Shown piece after piece: positions 11,770 to 22,200 of a stretch of DNA of 64,000 bases. The notes beneath the pieces were generated by a model. That model did no database searches. It was not told the DNA's origin and was given only the letters and a program-made list of their open reading frames with translations. The stretch spans positions 1,736,001 to 1,800,000 of the forward strand of contig JAZAYU010000037.1 in assembly GCA_038501625.1 (NCBI GenBank), written 5' to 3'. Origin of the DNA: Corbicula japonica. Lineage: Eukaryota > Mollusca > Bivalvia > Venerida > Cyrenidae. Made by a program: the position numbers and the translations under genes. Numbering within the stretch: the first letter of the stretch is position 1; each line of letters starts with the position of its first letter.

Positions 11770-13542
11770 ATGGCGGACTCCAAATTTTCGAAGATTATAC
11801 AAGGAGATGAGATATCAGGAAAACAGATATTTGCAGTTTCCGGACAAAGATTTGATAAACTGTGTCAGCATTGCAGTGCTGAAGATAATTTTACCGAGGC
11901 AGATAACTGGTGTGTGAATTGCTCGGAGCTTCTATGCTCGGCGTGTTCAGAAGCGCACACACGGTTGACTATGTTCAGGGATCATAGGATAATTGCCGCT
12001 GGCGAAGTAAATAATGTAACCGTTTCGTATGATATGAAAGGCATAGACCAATGCCAACAACACAACGAGCAACTGAAGTTCCTATGTGAAGATGACGACC
12101 AGCTTTGTTGCAGTACATGCGCCATAGTCAAGCACCGGAAGTGCCACAGTGTAGTTGAGATAGAATATACAGCGAAAACAAAGGTTCCCGAATTGACCAA
12201 CATCAAACAAGAATTGCTAGATATCGATTTCAAAACAAACGCTTACGCCCAACGTTTAATGAATATCAAAGTAAAGATAGCAACAGATGCCACTGAAATA
12301 ACAAACAAAATACAAGATATGCAGGACAAGGTTAACGAGATGTTTGAAAATTTGAAAACGAGCGTTGCCAATGATGCACACGCTTTCCAACAAAAAGTAC
12401 AAAGTAATCTTGACTTAAAAAATGACGTTTGCAACAATTATATCACTGATTTGACGAATGCACTCTCTGATGTAGACAGTGTTCGTCAACTAGGGACTCC
12501 AGCGCAACAGCTGATCGTGGCCCATCATCTCAAAGATCGAGTCAAGACGCTCAGAGAGAACACTGTCAAGGATATTGCAGAAATGAAAGACATACATATG
12601 TCGTTTGATTTTTATCAGTCAATTCATCTGCCCCCAACAAATAATGCAACACCTGGTAAGCTTACAATGAAATATGTTCCTGCCGATGTCACTATGTATT
12701 CAGATAGTATGAACGGTCAGCAAAAAGATCATACAGTGAAGCTGACTCTGCTGGCTTCCATTGCCCTGAAGAAAAACAAAGGTGATCAGAAGGAACCGTT
12801 GTACTCAGGTCTGGATTTTCTGCCAGATGGAAGACTGGTTGCTGTGGACAATAAGAACAAGAAATGTTTAGTGTATAACCAGATCCTTGAAAAAGTGGGC
12901 TCTGTGCTATTCCCATATTCAATCTACGACGTGACTGTGATAACAGATGAGGACGCGGCAGTATCAAGTGGTCCTAGAATATATTTAATAAAAATCTGTA
13001 AATTAAGTGAAATCACAATAACAAGTACTTTAAATACGACAATGAATTGCGTGTCTTTATGCATGATGAAGGATGACGATCTTCTGGTAGGATGTCGCGA
13101 CGACCCACAACCAGTCCGAGTTGTATCAGTGGGAGGCGAGGAGAAAACACTAGCTATTAACTTTCCTTCAAAGCAATACAAACCCGACGACAGTACTTGT
13201 ACTTACATTAAGAACTGTAATAAGGTTGTTATTTCTGACAGATTGGCGCAAACCGTCTACATCTATGACCAACTCATGGACACGAGAGTCGACGTCAGTG
13301 ACGAGACGATCCAGGGACCACGTGGCATGGCGGTCGGTCCAGCCGACTGTATCTTTGTCTGCAGTACAAACACAAACTCTGTAGTGCAGGTGTCTCACAC
13401 AGGACAGATATTGTCCTCACATGTGCTTGACATGAAGCAACCACGTAGTGTTTGTGTATCCACGGATAACACACGACTTGCCGTCTCTAATGACTGTTCC
13501 GGAAAGAAGAAGCTGCAGTTGTATTACATAGAACTGATATAA
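11770..13542 (+). CDS. TRIM-like B-box/coiled-coil/propeller protein lacking a RING
   Basis: A single uninterrupted exon codes for 590 residues. B-box 1 has Cys32, Cys35, Cys48, Cys51, Cys56, Cys59, His63 and His72. B-box 2 has Cys95, His98, Cys106, Asp109, Cys114, Cys117, His122 and His126. A Lys/Glu/Asp-rich region at about 130-270 fits the TRIM coiled coil. Residues ~325-590 look like a beta-propeller of NHL type (SGLDFLPDGRLVAVD, then GPRGMAVGPADCIFVCSTN). A RING finger, which would give ubiquitin ligase activity, is absent: only about 30 residues precede B-box 1. The start sits in a good context (AAAATGGCG). Molluscs carry many such intronless TRIM-related genes, usually annotated as TRIM2/3/56/71-like and often discussed in innate immunity. 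That role is inference here. No orthologue can be named from sequence alone. The first AATAAA I noted downstream is at 14278. Confidence 0.88.
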   Translation: MADSKFSKIIQGDEISGKQIFAVSGQRFDKLCQHCSAEDNFTEADNWCVNCSELLCSACSEAHTRLTMFRDHRIIAAGEVNNVTVSYDMKGIDQCQQHNEQLKFLCEDDDQLCCSTCAIVKHRKCHSVVEIEYTAKTKVPELTNIKQELLDIDFKTNAYAQRLMNIKVKIATDATEITNKIQDMQDKVNEMFENLKTSVANDAHAFQQKVQSNLDLKNDVCNNYITDLTNALSDVDSVRQLGTPAQQLIVAHHLKDRVKTLRENTVKDIAEMKDIHMSFDFYQSIHLPPTNNATPGKLTMKYVPADVTMYSDSMNGQQKDHTVKLTLLASIALKKNKGDQKEPLYSGLDFLPDGRLVAVDNKNKKCLVYNQILEKVGSVLFPYSIYDVTVITDEDAAVSSGPRIYLIKICKLSEITITSTLNTTMNCVSLCMMKDDDLLVGCRDDPQPVRVVSVGGEEKTLAINFPSKQYKPDDSTCTYIKNCNKVVISDRLAQTVYIYDQLMDTRVDVSDETIQGPRGMAVGPADCIFVCSTNTNSVVQVSHTGQILSSHVLDMKQPRSVCVSTDNTRLAVSNDCSGKKKLQLYYIELI

Positions 13543-13794
13543 TGATATCAATGAACTGCACAGTTATTGTTTACAGTTAATATCGATATCGTCAAGTACC
13601 TGTCTATATTTCACACGATATCCATCTACATTATACGTTCATGATGTTTGCACAACTCTCTGTTTTATTTTAAAACTAAGCATCCCACACATAGTGAGCA
13701 AGAATGATAACTTGACAAAATAACAATTGGAAACTTGTGTTCAGTTATTCTTTATTTTATCCTTAATTAAGGTTTTGGACATTTGATAATGCGC

Positions 13795-13985
13795 AAAGAT
13801 GTTAGTTTTTCACAGTGGTCAAGGCTATCTCCTCTTTCCTAAAAATTGATGACATCGATATTTTATATAAAAGTCTCAAACAGATTATTTCACTGTCAAA
13901 TTTTAAAGTTTATGACATTTACAGATGAAAAAAATCAACAGATCAAGTCCACTGATGCAAAGAAATAAGATATCTGTAAATATTT
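13795..13985 (+). repeat. Interspersed repeat family C, copy 1
   Basis: It is similar to 53265-53460. Shared words are TTTTTCACAG, GGTCAAGG, TCTTTCCTAAA, AGTCTCAA and CACTGATGCAAAGAAA in the same order. One copy lies just downstream of the B-box gene and the other inside a lectin-gene intron. No coding capacity is seen. Confidence 0.65.
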
Positions 13986-14984
13986 CATTCATGGAGATAC
14001 GGCAAATGGAGTATCTACTAGTTTCATTGGTCATTTCCTGGCCAAACTTGACCGGTAAAGTTTTATGTTCGCTTCGGTTTCTATGTTTTATATATTGCAT
14101 TGTTTTTGCTGAAATCTGTTGTACGAGCACACATAAGATATAAAAGTTTAAATGACGGGCAATATTTATTTTGTCTTCTAAATTTTAACTTCGGTTATGG
14201 ACAGAAATCCCTAATTCCACTTCTCTGAACAAAGTATTTATTATTTTTATGAGATAATTTTCTTTATGCAACTCAAAAATAAATATTTGTAAAATAGGGT
14301 CTGTGTTCGATAGAAAGAGATATATCGGTATACTGCTGAAAGATAAACAGAAATCGGAAAATGTTAAGGATAAAACACTACAGCTAAAAATTAAATAGAT
14401 ATTAACAATATAAGAAATTTATAATGAAGTAAAGACAGCGAAGATAGGCCTCTTCCGATCAATTCCTACAAGCTACTTAACTACGTTTATTCCTTCAAAA
14501 CGTCCGATCCCGTCTCAAATCTGACTTATTCCTGATAATTCCTGGTATTATTATTCCTGCATTCTACATTGTCGCCCGTCCGATATTTTTTCCTATCTCC
14601 TTAATTTAATCCTATATTTTAGCCATTCATACCAATGTTCGTCTCTAGATTGTACCCATTAATGCATTATTACGTTAATTCTTAGGTTTCTATACCGTTG
14701 TTTATTCGTACACTGGATCCATCCTTCGTCATTTCTTCATTCCTACACTGTATATGCTTAAGAACCAGAGGAATTTGGGTCTCAATTGGGGTCTCTTTGT
14801 AAAATTCTAGGATGACGCAACCGGATTCCCATCTCCTAAAACCGTCAACATCCATGAACGTGCCATAAATGAAAAGGAAACTTTGAAAGTAAATGAACAC
14901 GATAAATTGAAAATGTCCAAAAACAAAAAAGTTAAACTATGACACAACGTTAACACTCGTGAATGATGATTTTTTTTTACTAAA
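13986..14984. other. AT-rich intergenic DNA
   Basis: No gene was recognised. The frames at 13903-14143 are open on both strands and AT-driven. A TTCCT-rich stretch occurs around 14480-14600. Confidence 0.5.
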
Positions 14985-15450
14985 ATGGCTTACTTGTAAT
15001 ATATAGATGAAAAGGGAACTTCGAAAGCCGCCAAACACGAAAAATATGAAAATATTCCAGACTCGGTTTGATTGAACCCGTTCATGTGCAGTAATGGCAT
15101 ATTACTGCCCGCGCCGCCTAGCCCCGGGTTTAGCACAACTCAATATTTACGTATGTACACCAATTAACAGTACAATTTTGATCCATCCTAAACGATGGTA
15201 TGCATATGGCGTTGAACATGGAACATTCCATGCAGTATTTTCTGATTAATACCATTCTATTTTTTACGGCGTATGGTCCCAAATAAAACAATGGGTTTGC
15301 CCTAAACGAGAACTAAACAGAATAGAATTTTGACAGGGGGTCAAAATAATGCATATCACAGACAACGCCAAAGTCAAAATTTAAAAAGCAGGAAGTATAT
15401 CCTTCGGGTGATTGAACAATATCCGAATCTCTATTGGCTGGGATATTGAA
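14985..15450 (+). repeat. Interspersed repeat family B, distal copy
   Basis: It is colinear with 5098-5588: AAGGGAACTTCGAAAGCCGC, ATTACTGCCCGCGCCGCCTA, CGGCGTATGGTCCCAAATAA and CACAGACAACGCCAAAGTCA appear in the same order. It has small indels, including an extra ~20 bp near 15210 (ACATGGAACATTCCATGCAG). Confidence 0.75.
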
Positions 15451-16365
15451 ACCACCCGTCTATAAACTGGCCGTAAGAAAGGAGACTTTTCGCAAAATAA
15501 AATTTGGCGCTTTTATCACTTTTATATTCATAATACTTTTATACATAATATTTTTACACATAAACAAATAAAAGCTTGGGGTTTTTAAATAATGATGAAG
15601 CTTTTATTCGTTCTGAACACTTTATACTTGTTAGGGGTGCGGCGTACTACCCAAATACTAGACCTAAAACGTCCCGGATACTGTGTGTTGAGGGGGGGGG
15701 GGGGGGGTTTAACCTTTCAGTTACGGCTGGTGATTATTTAGGGTTTTAGTATTCTAACGAAAACTTGATCCTATGGCCGGAGTTTGAATGAGAATTTTGA
15801 GATACATTTTGTCTGGTCAGTTAAAAAAAAGAGAATAAAATTGTATTGTTAGGGTTATATGATTTCCAGGAATAGGTAAAAAGGTAAGATTATTTTTTTA
15901 CACAAGAGCGCGGTGAGTGGTGTAATGTATAACCATATTTACCTTTAGCTAGTCAATGCAAGCTCAAGCTTTTTAAAAATATTTTTAATTTTGCGACTGA
16001 GGGTTCCTGCTAGTATAATATAATTGTTATAAACAACATCAGTATATCCCAAAATTTTCTGAAGACCTTACAAATGGTAAGGTAGGGCATATTTTAGGTA
16101 GGATCGGATGACCCTAACAAATATTGTTAGGCCTCGCTACTCACGCATCCGCTCCGTTGGTTTGTGTTCGAAAGCACTGCTTGTTAACTGTTTTTTTTCC
16201 AATTAATTGAAAGTCTAAAATAGTATCAACAAATGGTTTCATTTTTTGTTAGTCTTTTTTCTGAAATAGAAAGCAACGTACATTTAAAATACACATGTGG
16301 CTAATGTATATGATGCATTACTGTTATATCTTTAATATTCATGGAGTACTAATTTCGGGGGATTT
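15451..16365. other. Intergenic DNA with a poly-G tract
   Basis: A run of 16 or more G lies near 15690-15707. GTTAGGGTTA- and CCTAACAA-type words recur near 15848 and 16112-16133. No gene was recognised. Confidence 0.5.
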
Positions 16366-17035
16366 TGCGAGTCGTAAATGTACGTCTAACAGATGTGCTG
16401 GTGGCAGCGGAAGTACATGTCGTAAATATACGTCTAACATATGTGCTGGTGGCAGCGGAAATACATGTCGTAAATGTACGTCTACAGATGTGCTGGTGGC
16501 AGCGGAAGTACATGTCGTAAATGTACGTCTAACAGATGTGCTGGCGGCAGCGGAAGTACATGTCGTAAATGTACGTCTAACAGATGTGCTGGTGGCAGCG
16601 GAAGTACATGTCGTAAATGTACGTCTAACAGATGTGCTGGCGGCAGCGGAAGCACATGTCGTAAATGTACGTCTAACAGATGTGCTGGTGGCAGCGGAAG
16701 TACATGTCGTAAATGCACGTCTAACAGATGTGCTGGTGGCAGCGGAAGTACATGTCGTAAATGTACGTCTAACAGATGTGCTGGTGGCAGCGGAAGTACA
16801 TGTCGTAAATGTACGTCTAACAGATGTGCTAGTGGCAGCGGAAGTACATGTCGTAAATGTACGTCTAACAGATGTGCTGGTGGCAGCGGAAGTACATGTC
16901 GTAAATGTACGTCTAACAGATGTGCTAGTGGCAGCGGAAGTACATGTCGTAAATGTACGTCTAACAGATGTGCTGGTGGCAGCGGAAGTACATGTCGCAA
17001 ATGTACGTCTAACATATGTACGGGTGGCAGCGGGT
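16366..17035 (+). repeat. 48-bp tandem array (homogeneous part)
   Basis: About 14 units of 48 bp occur. The core words are AAATGTACGTCTAACAGATG and TGCTGGTGGCAGCGGAAGTA, with few substitutions (GGTGGC/GGCGGC/AGTGGC). Because 48 is a multiple of three and the unit has no stop in several frames, long frames are open on both strands (+ 16295-17110, + 16474-17361, - 16339-17061, - 16482-17048). One + frame reads CRKCTSNRCAGGSGST per unit, a Cys-rich 16-residue period. Openness in four frames argues for an arithmetic artefact, but coding is not excluded. Confidence 0.9.
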
Positions 17036-17945
17036 GTACGGGTCGCAAATGTACGAATCACACAGATGTACGGGTGGCAGCAGATGTACGGGTGGCAAAT
17101 GAACGGCTAACAGATGTACGGGTGGCTGCGGATGTACAGGTGGCAAATGTACGTCTAACAGATGTACGGGTGGCAGCGGGTGTACGGATCGCATATGTAC
17201 GACTAACAGATGTACGGGTGGCAGCGGATGTTCGGGTGGCAGATTTTCGACCAACAGATGTACGGGTGGCAAAGGATGTACGAGTCGTAAATCATTGTAC
17301 CGCTAACAGATGCACGGGAGGCAGCGGAAGTACATGTCGCAAATATACGTCTTACAAATGAATGGGTGGCAGCGGGTGTACGGGTCGCAAATGTACGACT
17401 TGTAGATGTACGGGTAGCAGCGGATGTACGGGTGGCAGATTATCGACTAACAGATGTACGGGTGGCAGTGGATGTACGAGTCGTAAATGTACGACTAACG
17501 ATGTACGGTTGACAGCGAATTAACGGATTGAAAGTGAACGGTTTATAGATATACGTGTTGGGGCTGATTAACGGGTTGGTGCAAGGTTAGCAGTTGTACG
17601 TGTCGTAGCAGATATACGGTTTGTTGCAGATGTACGTGGTAGCAGATGTTTTGGTAATACAGATGTATAGCTTGCGGATATATTTGTGGAAGCAAAGATA
17701 TTGTGATAGCAGATGTACGTGGTACAAGTATACGGATGGTAGCATATGAAGGAGCAGAAGCTGTACAGTTGGTAGTATCTGTGCGTGTTGCCGATGTACG
17801 GATTGTAGCAGATGAACGGCTAGAAAATGTACAGGCGGTAGGAGATGTACGGCTAACATTCAACGAATGTATTGGTAAAAGAAAGTGTAAGGCTCAGATA
17901 TGTACGGCAGATAGCGAATGCTCGGAGGAAGCAGATGTACAGGCT
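17036..17945 (+). repeat. Degenerate continuation of the 48-bp array
   Basis: The array continues as shorter, mixed units built from GATGTACGGGTGGCAGCG, AAATGTACGACTAACAG and later GTAGCAGATGTACG. Order decays with distance: by ~17550 only isolated GATGTACG words remain. This gradient, homogeneous at one side and decayed at the other, is typical of arrays growing at one end. Confidence 0.8.
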
Positions 17946-18129
17946 TGAGAAGAACGGGGTTAGCATTTTTAAGTGCTATAAGTTACGAGAAGCTGAGGGT
18001 TAAAGATGAACAGGTTCCACATGTACAGGTAGCATATAAACAGTCTCATCATTTAGGTTTATTATCCAGATACACCTTCAATACCTTTTCTCTGATTACA
18101 GCAAAATATGTAGGTTTAATTTTTCACAC

Positions 18130-18370
18130 AAGTCCCCATAGAAAAGTAAAATATGCAGATCAGAAATGGCACGGCTTCCCCACACAGCCAAAAAGAAGAG
18201 ATGAAAACAGAGCATGGTTATAAATTAATCAAATTTCAAAAAGACACTACAAAAATTAACGAAAGTGAGAACCCGAGGGGTTATAGCCTCGGAACGGTCA
18301 GTGGCAAAACAGTTTGCCACTGGGGGGTTCAAACCAGGTTATAGAGTGCACAAACCTTAATCTTACTGCA
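18130..18370 (+). repeat. Interspersed repeat family A, opposite-orientation copy
   Basis: It is the reverse complement of the copies at 4 and 5.8 kb: AAAGTAAAATATGCAGATCA, CACGGCTTCCCCACACAGCC, TCGGAACGGTCAGTGGCAAA, then TTGCCACTGGGGGGTTCAAA. It lies about 0.7 kb upstream of the TBX1 start codon. Confidence 0.7.
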
Positions 18371-19057
18371 ACAGGTTTTATAAAGATGAAGTGCTTGACA
18401 GTTTTTGCATTTACCAACGCCTAGACATAATGAAAATAATTATATCAAATATCTTTTACCAAATTTGCAGGAAATAAGATTCAAAATGCAACAGAAATTA
18501 ATCCGCCTTTAAACATGAAACTTAATTCGCGGCTTCTGATACATTTATCGCAGCCAGCGTGAGGTGTACTCACAGCCAACCGGTGCTAATCTTACCTATG
18601 TTGCTGGTAAGCTCCGCCTGCTGATTTACATATTTCGTATTACGATGCCAGCCGGAGAGTTTCTACACGGTCCGTTAATTTGAATGGGGCGTATAATTGA
18701 TAATAATGATGGTAACACGCTGTGAATCTAGTTTACAACTGCCTAGGAATGACGTGGAATTTTAAATAATATGGATACAATAATGATTAATAATGCTAAA
18801 CGGGGCGGGAAGTAAAAGTTTGGAGGAAGTTTTTCAGTGTCTTAATTTACGCCTGTCATTGGAACAAAACCTCTTTTCACTGACACTTTCTGCGAGAGTT
18901 TATCACCTCAAGTTTCCAAGATTTCCAGAGCTACTATCAGCACCAGGACTTAAGGCTATCATCACGTACTAGCACGGTGGAATTGTGCTAGGAGACTTGG
19001 ACTTTCATCACGATATTCGGCGGGTTATCACGGCGCCGGGTTTCTATCAATCGACAC
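18371..19057 (+). promoter_or_regulatory. TBX1 upstream region, promoter and 5' UTR (extent inferred)
   Basis: This is the unique sequence between the nearest repeat and the TBX1 start codon. GC content rises compared with the flanks. GGGGCGGGAAGT at about 18800 is GC-box-like. AGGTGT at about 18562, followed by ACTCAC, contains a T-box half-site core, and ATAATTGATAATAATGATGG near 18691 is homeodomain-like. No TATA box or transcription start can be fixed. The 5' UTR probably starts between about 18800 and 18950. Confidence 0.4.
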
Positions 19058-19247
19058 ATGGATGCTGGTTCCAACCTGTCTATGCGTGCCAATGCCTTTA
19101 GCATCAGCAGTCTGATGTCCGGGCCGCTGAGTGACTTGGGGCTTGGAGGATTCGGCTATCCCTTCGTGCCCCAACAAAGAAGCACCGACTGTCAGTTCGA
19201 CTGGGGTCAAAACAATCCTTATGGAAATGGAATGAAAACAATGGAAG
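19058..19247 (+). CDS. TBX1: TBX1 exon 1 (start codon)
   Basis: It codes for residues 1-63 plus one base. The chosen ATG follows CAATCGACAC and begins [20 protein letters not shown], a Ser-rich start resembling the ASSL-type N-terminus of TBX1 proteins. The donor is GAAG|GTAAGT. A later in-frame ATG exists at residue 9. Confidence 0.8.
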
Positions 19248-22200
19248 GTAAGTTGTAAATTGTGTGTTTGCGCGGTTTTCGTGCCTTACTGATAAGAAAT
19301 TGGAGCTTGTTTAACTTTGATGACAGGCACTTGTTTGCACGTATGCATTTTATAGCGATAACAAAATAAAAGATATTCGGTGGTTTTGGTGCCAGCAGAA
19401 TTGTTATGTTGAGTCTTTTATATCCAAACTGTGGTTACAGTTACACAACATTATGAATTAGTGAGTACAGCAAACCAAACAAGTGTCATTGCAAAATCAA
19501 AAACCACATGTGTTTTATTATTTCGTTAACATATTTAGGATTTTAGTATTGATGTTAGAAACCGTTTTCATTGTTAATATATTTAAACGCATACTGTTCT
19601 AAAATTAATGAGGCCGGTACGTGCCGTACCAATTCAAGTCGGTGTTGGAATTAGAATTGATATTAACTTACATAAAATCGTGATGCATTGTGTTCATTTT
19701 CATCGATTAGCATGCATGTATACTTAAACGACACGATAAAATATTTGTTTAAGAATTTGTGTTTTGTTCAATCTCTCATCGATAAATTAAATATTTAAAT
19801 TATTAAGCAGTTTATTAATCCATTAAAACCAATTGTTTGTATCATGTGTGTGTACATCTTAACGTTTCTTTGTTTGTCAAGTTCTTCAAGAAAGGCGGAA
19901 TATGGACCACAGTAATTTATATTTAATGAAATTCTCGCGTGCAAAGAATTTAAACACGAAGAATACACAAAAAGGTTCATCCATACATAGAAACAGAGAC
20001 TTCGGTGACGCATCTCAAGAAAACATCATATTAAAAATGATTGTTTCATTTGATTTTATATAAATATTTCAAAGAGAAAATATAAAGCGATATTCGAGGG
20101 AAATACATCGAAGTTTCAAATACAATATATTTAACAATATTTATGCGAATAATTTTAACAAATTGCTGAGTTTTAACACTCGAGAATGAAAATATTGCTT
20201 CATAGTGGACCGTGATTGAAATTAAATCCGGAGCTATCTTGAACGGCTATGTTTTTTAACCGGAAGTTAGTCTTTCTCTCTTCTAAAATTGTGTTAAATT
20301 TATGTCAAGTTTTCTTAATTATCAAGTACAAATTTGCAAACAAGGTTGCGCTTAAAAGAAAATATACTGAAACGAATCAACACATACAAATTTATCGTGA
20401 GTTTCCACTAAATTGCTTATTTTCTTTTCGATCAAAAGAGTCTTTGAAATTTCCAATATGCAAACGTTTAACGTGTTTCTTTTTTCTTTTACTAAGGAAT
20501 ACGACCTCAAACTTAAAAATTTTAGCGGTATTTTTCTTAAAAAATATGTGAATAAAAAAACCAGCAGATACAATATAACCAAAAAAGTCATCAAACAGCA
20601 CGGATCTTTCACATTATTTCATCATCAGTTCCGTGTCCGATGTTAACAAATAATTGAAATATGTTAATGCTTGATTTACAACAAATTAATACCGTCAACG
20701 GAGAATTCGTTGCCGTTATTTGGGAAGTAAATTGAGAAGGAATATAACCTACAAACGGCTTTTAAAATCAAAACATCAAAACAGCAAACTAGGCACCAAT
20801 TAGCTAAACGAAAGATTTATTGCCTTCGATTTTTCGGACACAAAACAAATTCTCTTCCAAGGTATTAAAAGAAATGCCCAGTTATCGCTTTTACTTATAA
20901 GTTATAACGAGCTACACAAATTGAAGTGCAATCAAAATGCATGTGCGATTATAGACTTAAAGAAAATAGAATGATGAATTTTATATTCTATTTATTTTCT
21001 AAATCGATGAAACCAAATAAGTGTTTAAAAATATAATAATACATACAATTTACAAAAATGCATTGATACCCCATTTGTTTTGTCGTAAGTTTTGTATTTT
21101 TTCGAAATCAATCACGATTATGGCATATCGCTTTTATATCTGACACAGTAATTTTACTTTAATGACCAGATTTTATTTTTTTTTTTTACTGAAAAATAAT
21201 TTAACATCAGGACAAATCTGTAAATTAAAAGCATAAACGTTGGTACCAGATATAGTGTTCGCCATGTTTACAACTTGGCTTTAGTCACAAGTATTGTTCT
21301 CTATTTTCTTTCTATTTCTACGTACTTAATGCCTTTTGAATTATAATTGTTTTTTTTTGTATTTTAGCATGTCTGATGAATGCAGGAACGGGGAGACCTC
21401 TTTTTGATTCAAGACTTGAACCGGAAACAGTGCCACGGAATAATCTTACAGACTCTTTACTAGAGAGTGGAAAAAGTTCGGATATTAACCAAAATGACCC
21501 AAAGACTCCGGAATGTAACATGTGTGACCAAGACAATCCAGACCTAAACAAACCTTTACATTCAAAGTTAATGAATGTCTCATGTCAGTTAGAAATGAAA
21601 TCTTTATGGGATGAATTCGATGAACTTGGAACTGAAATGATTGTAACAAAAGCGGGACGGTAAGTTGCGTGTTCTTTAGCATGTCCCCATCAAGCTAGAT
21701 TTTAGTCAAATTATCGTTTTATTACAGGCTTTCATTTCGATTAAGACTTCAACTTCAACCTTTAATTACAGTTCTGTTTTACCCCAAGTTTGTGCATTGC
21801 AAAAGAAAATAATTTTAACGAGAAAATGGACTTTTCATCAACACCGTTGATTAATGAACCTGCGTCTTGATAATTAGTCTCCCAGTCACAACCTCAGCCG
21901 CCACGGGCGACCCCTGGGGACAATATTATCAGTTCTGTGAATCCCGACAACATAGATCTCTAATGAGCGTGAAAATGTGTAAACAAACTGTGAAATCGAG
22001 AGATCTCAATGATCGTAAGTGATAAATCAAGCGCACCCTGCCGGGAACTGCCGAATACTGCGATAACTGGCTACGGTTCGATTAAATTTGGATATGGCTA
22101 ATTTAAAGGGGACGTTTTTCTTAGATTATTGGAGTTTAATGCTTTTAAAGTAGCTCTGCTAAACATTTGTAAATATTTGTTTAAGGGAAGATTAAAGAAC

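Noticed and set aside
16339..17061. Minus-strand 240-codon Thr/Arg-rich frame over the 48-bp array
   Set aside because: It is open only because the 48-bp unit lacks stops; other frames are open too.
20249..20646. Overlapping frames in TBX1 intron 1
   Set aside because: Open on both strands and AT-driven; no recognisable family.
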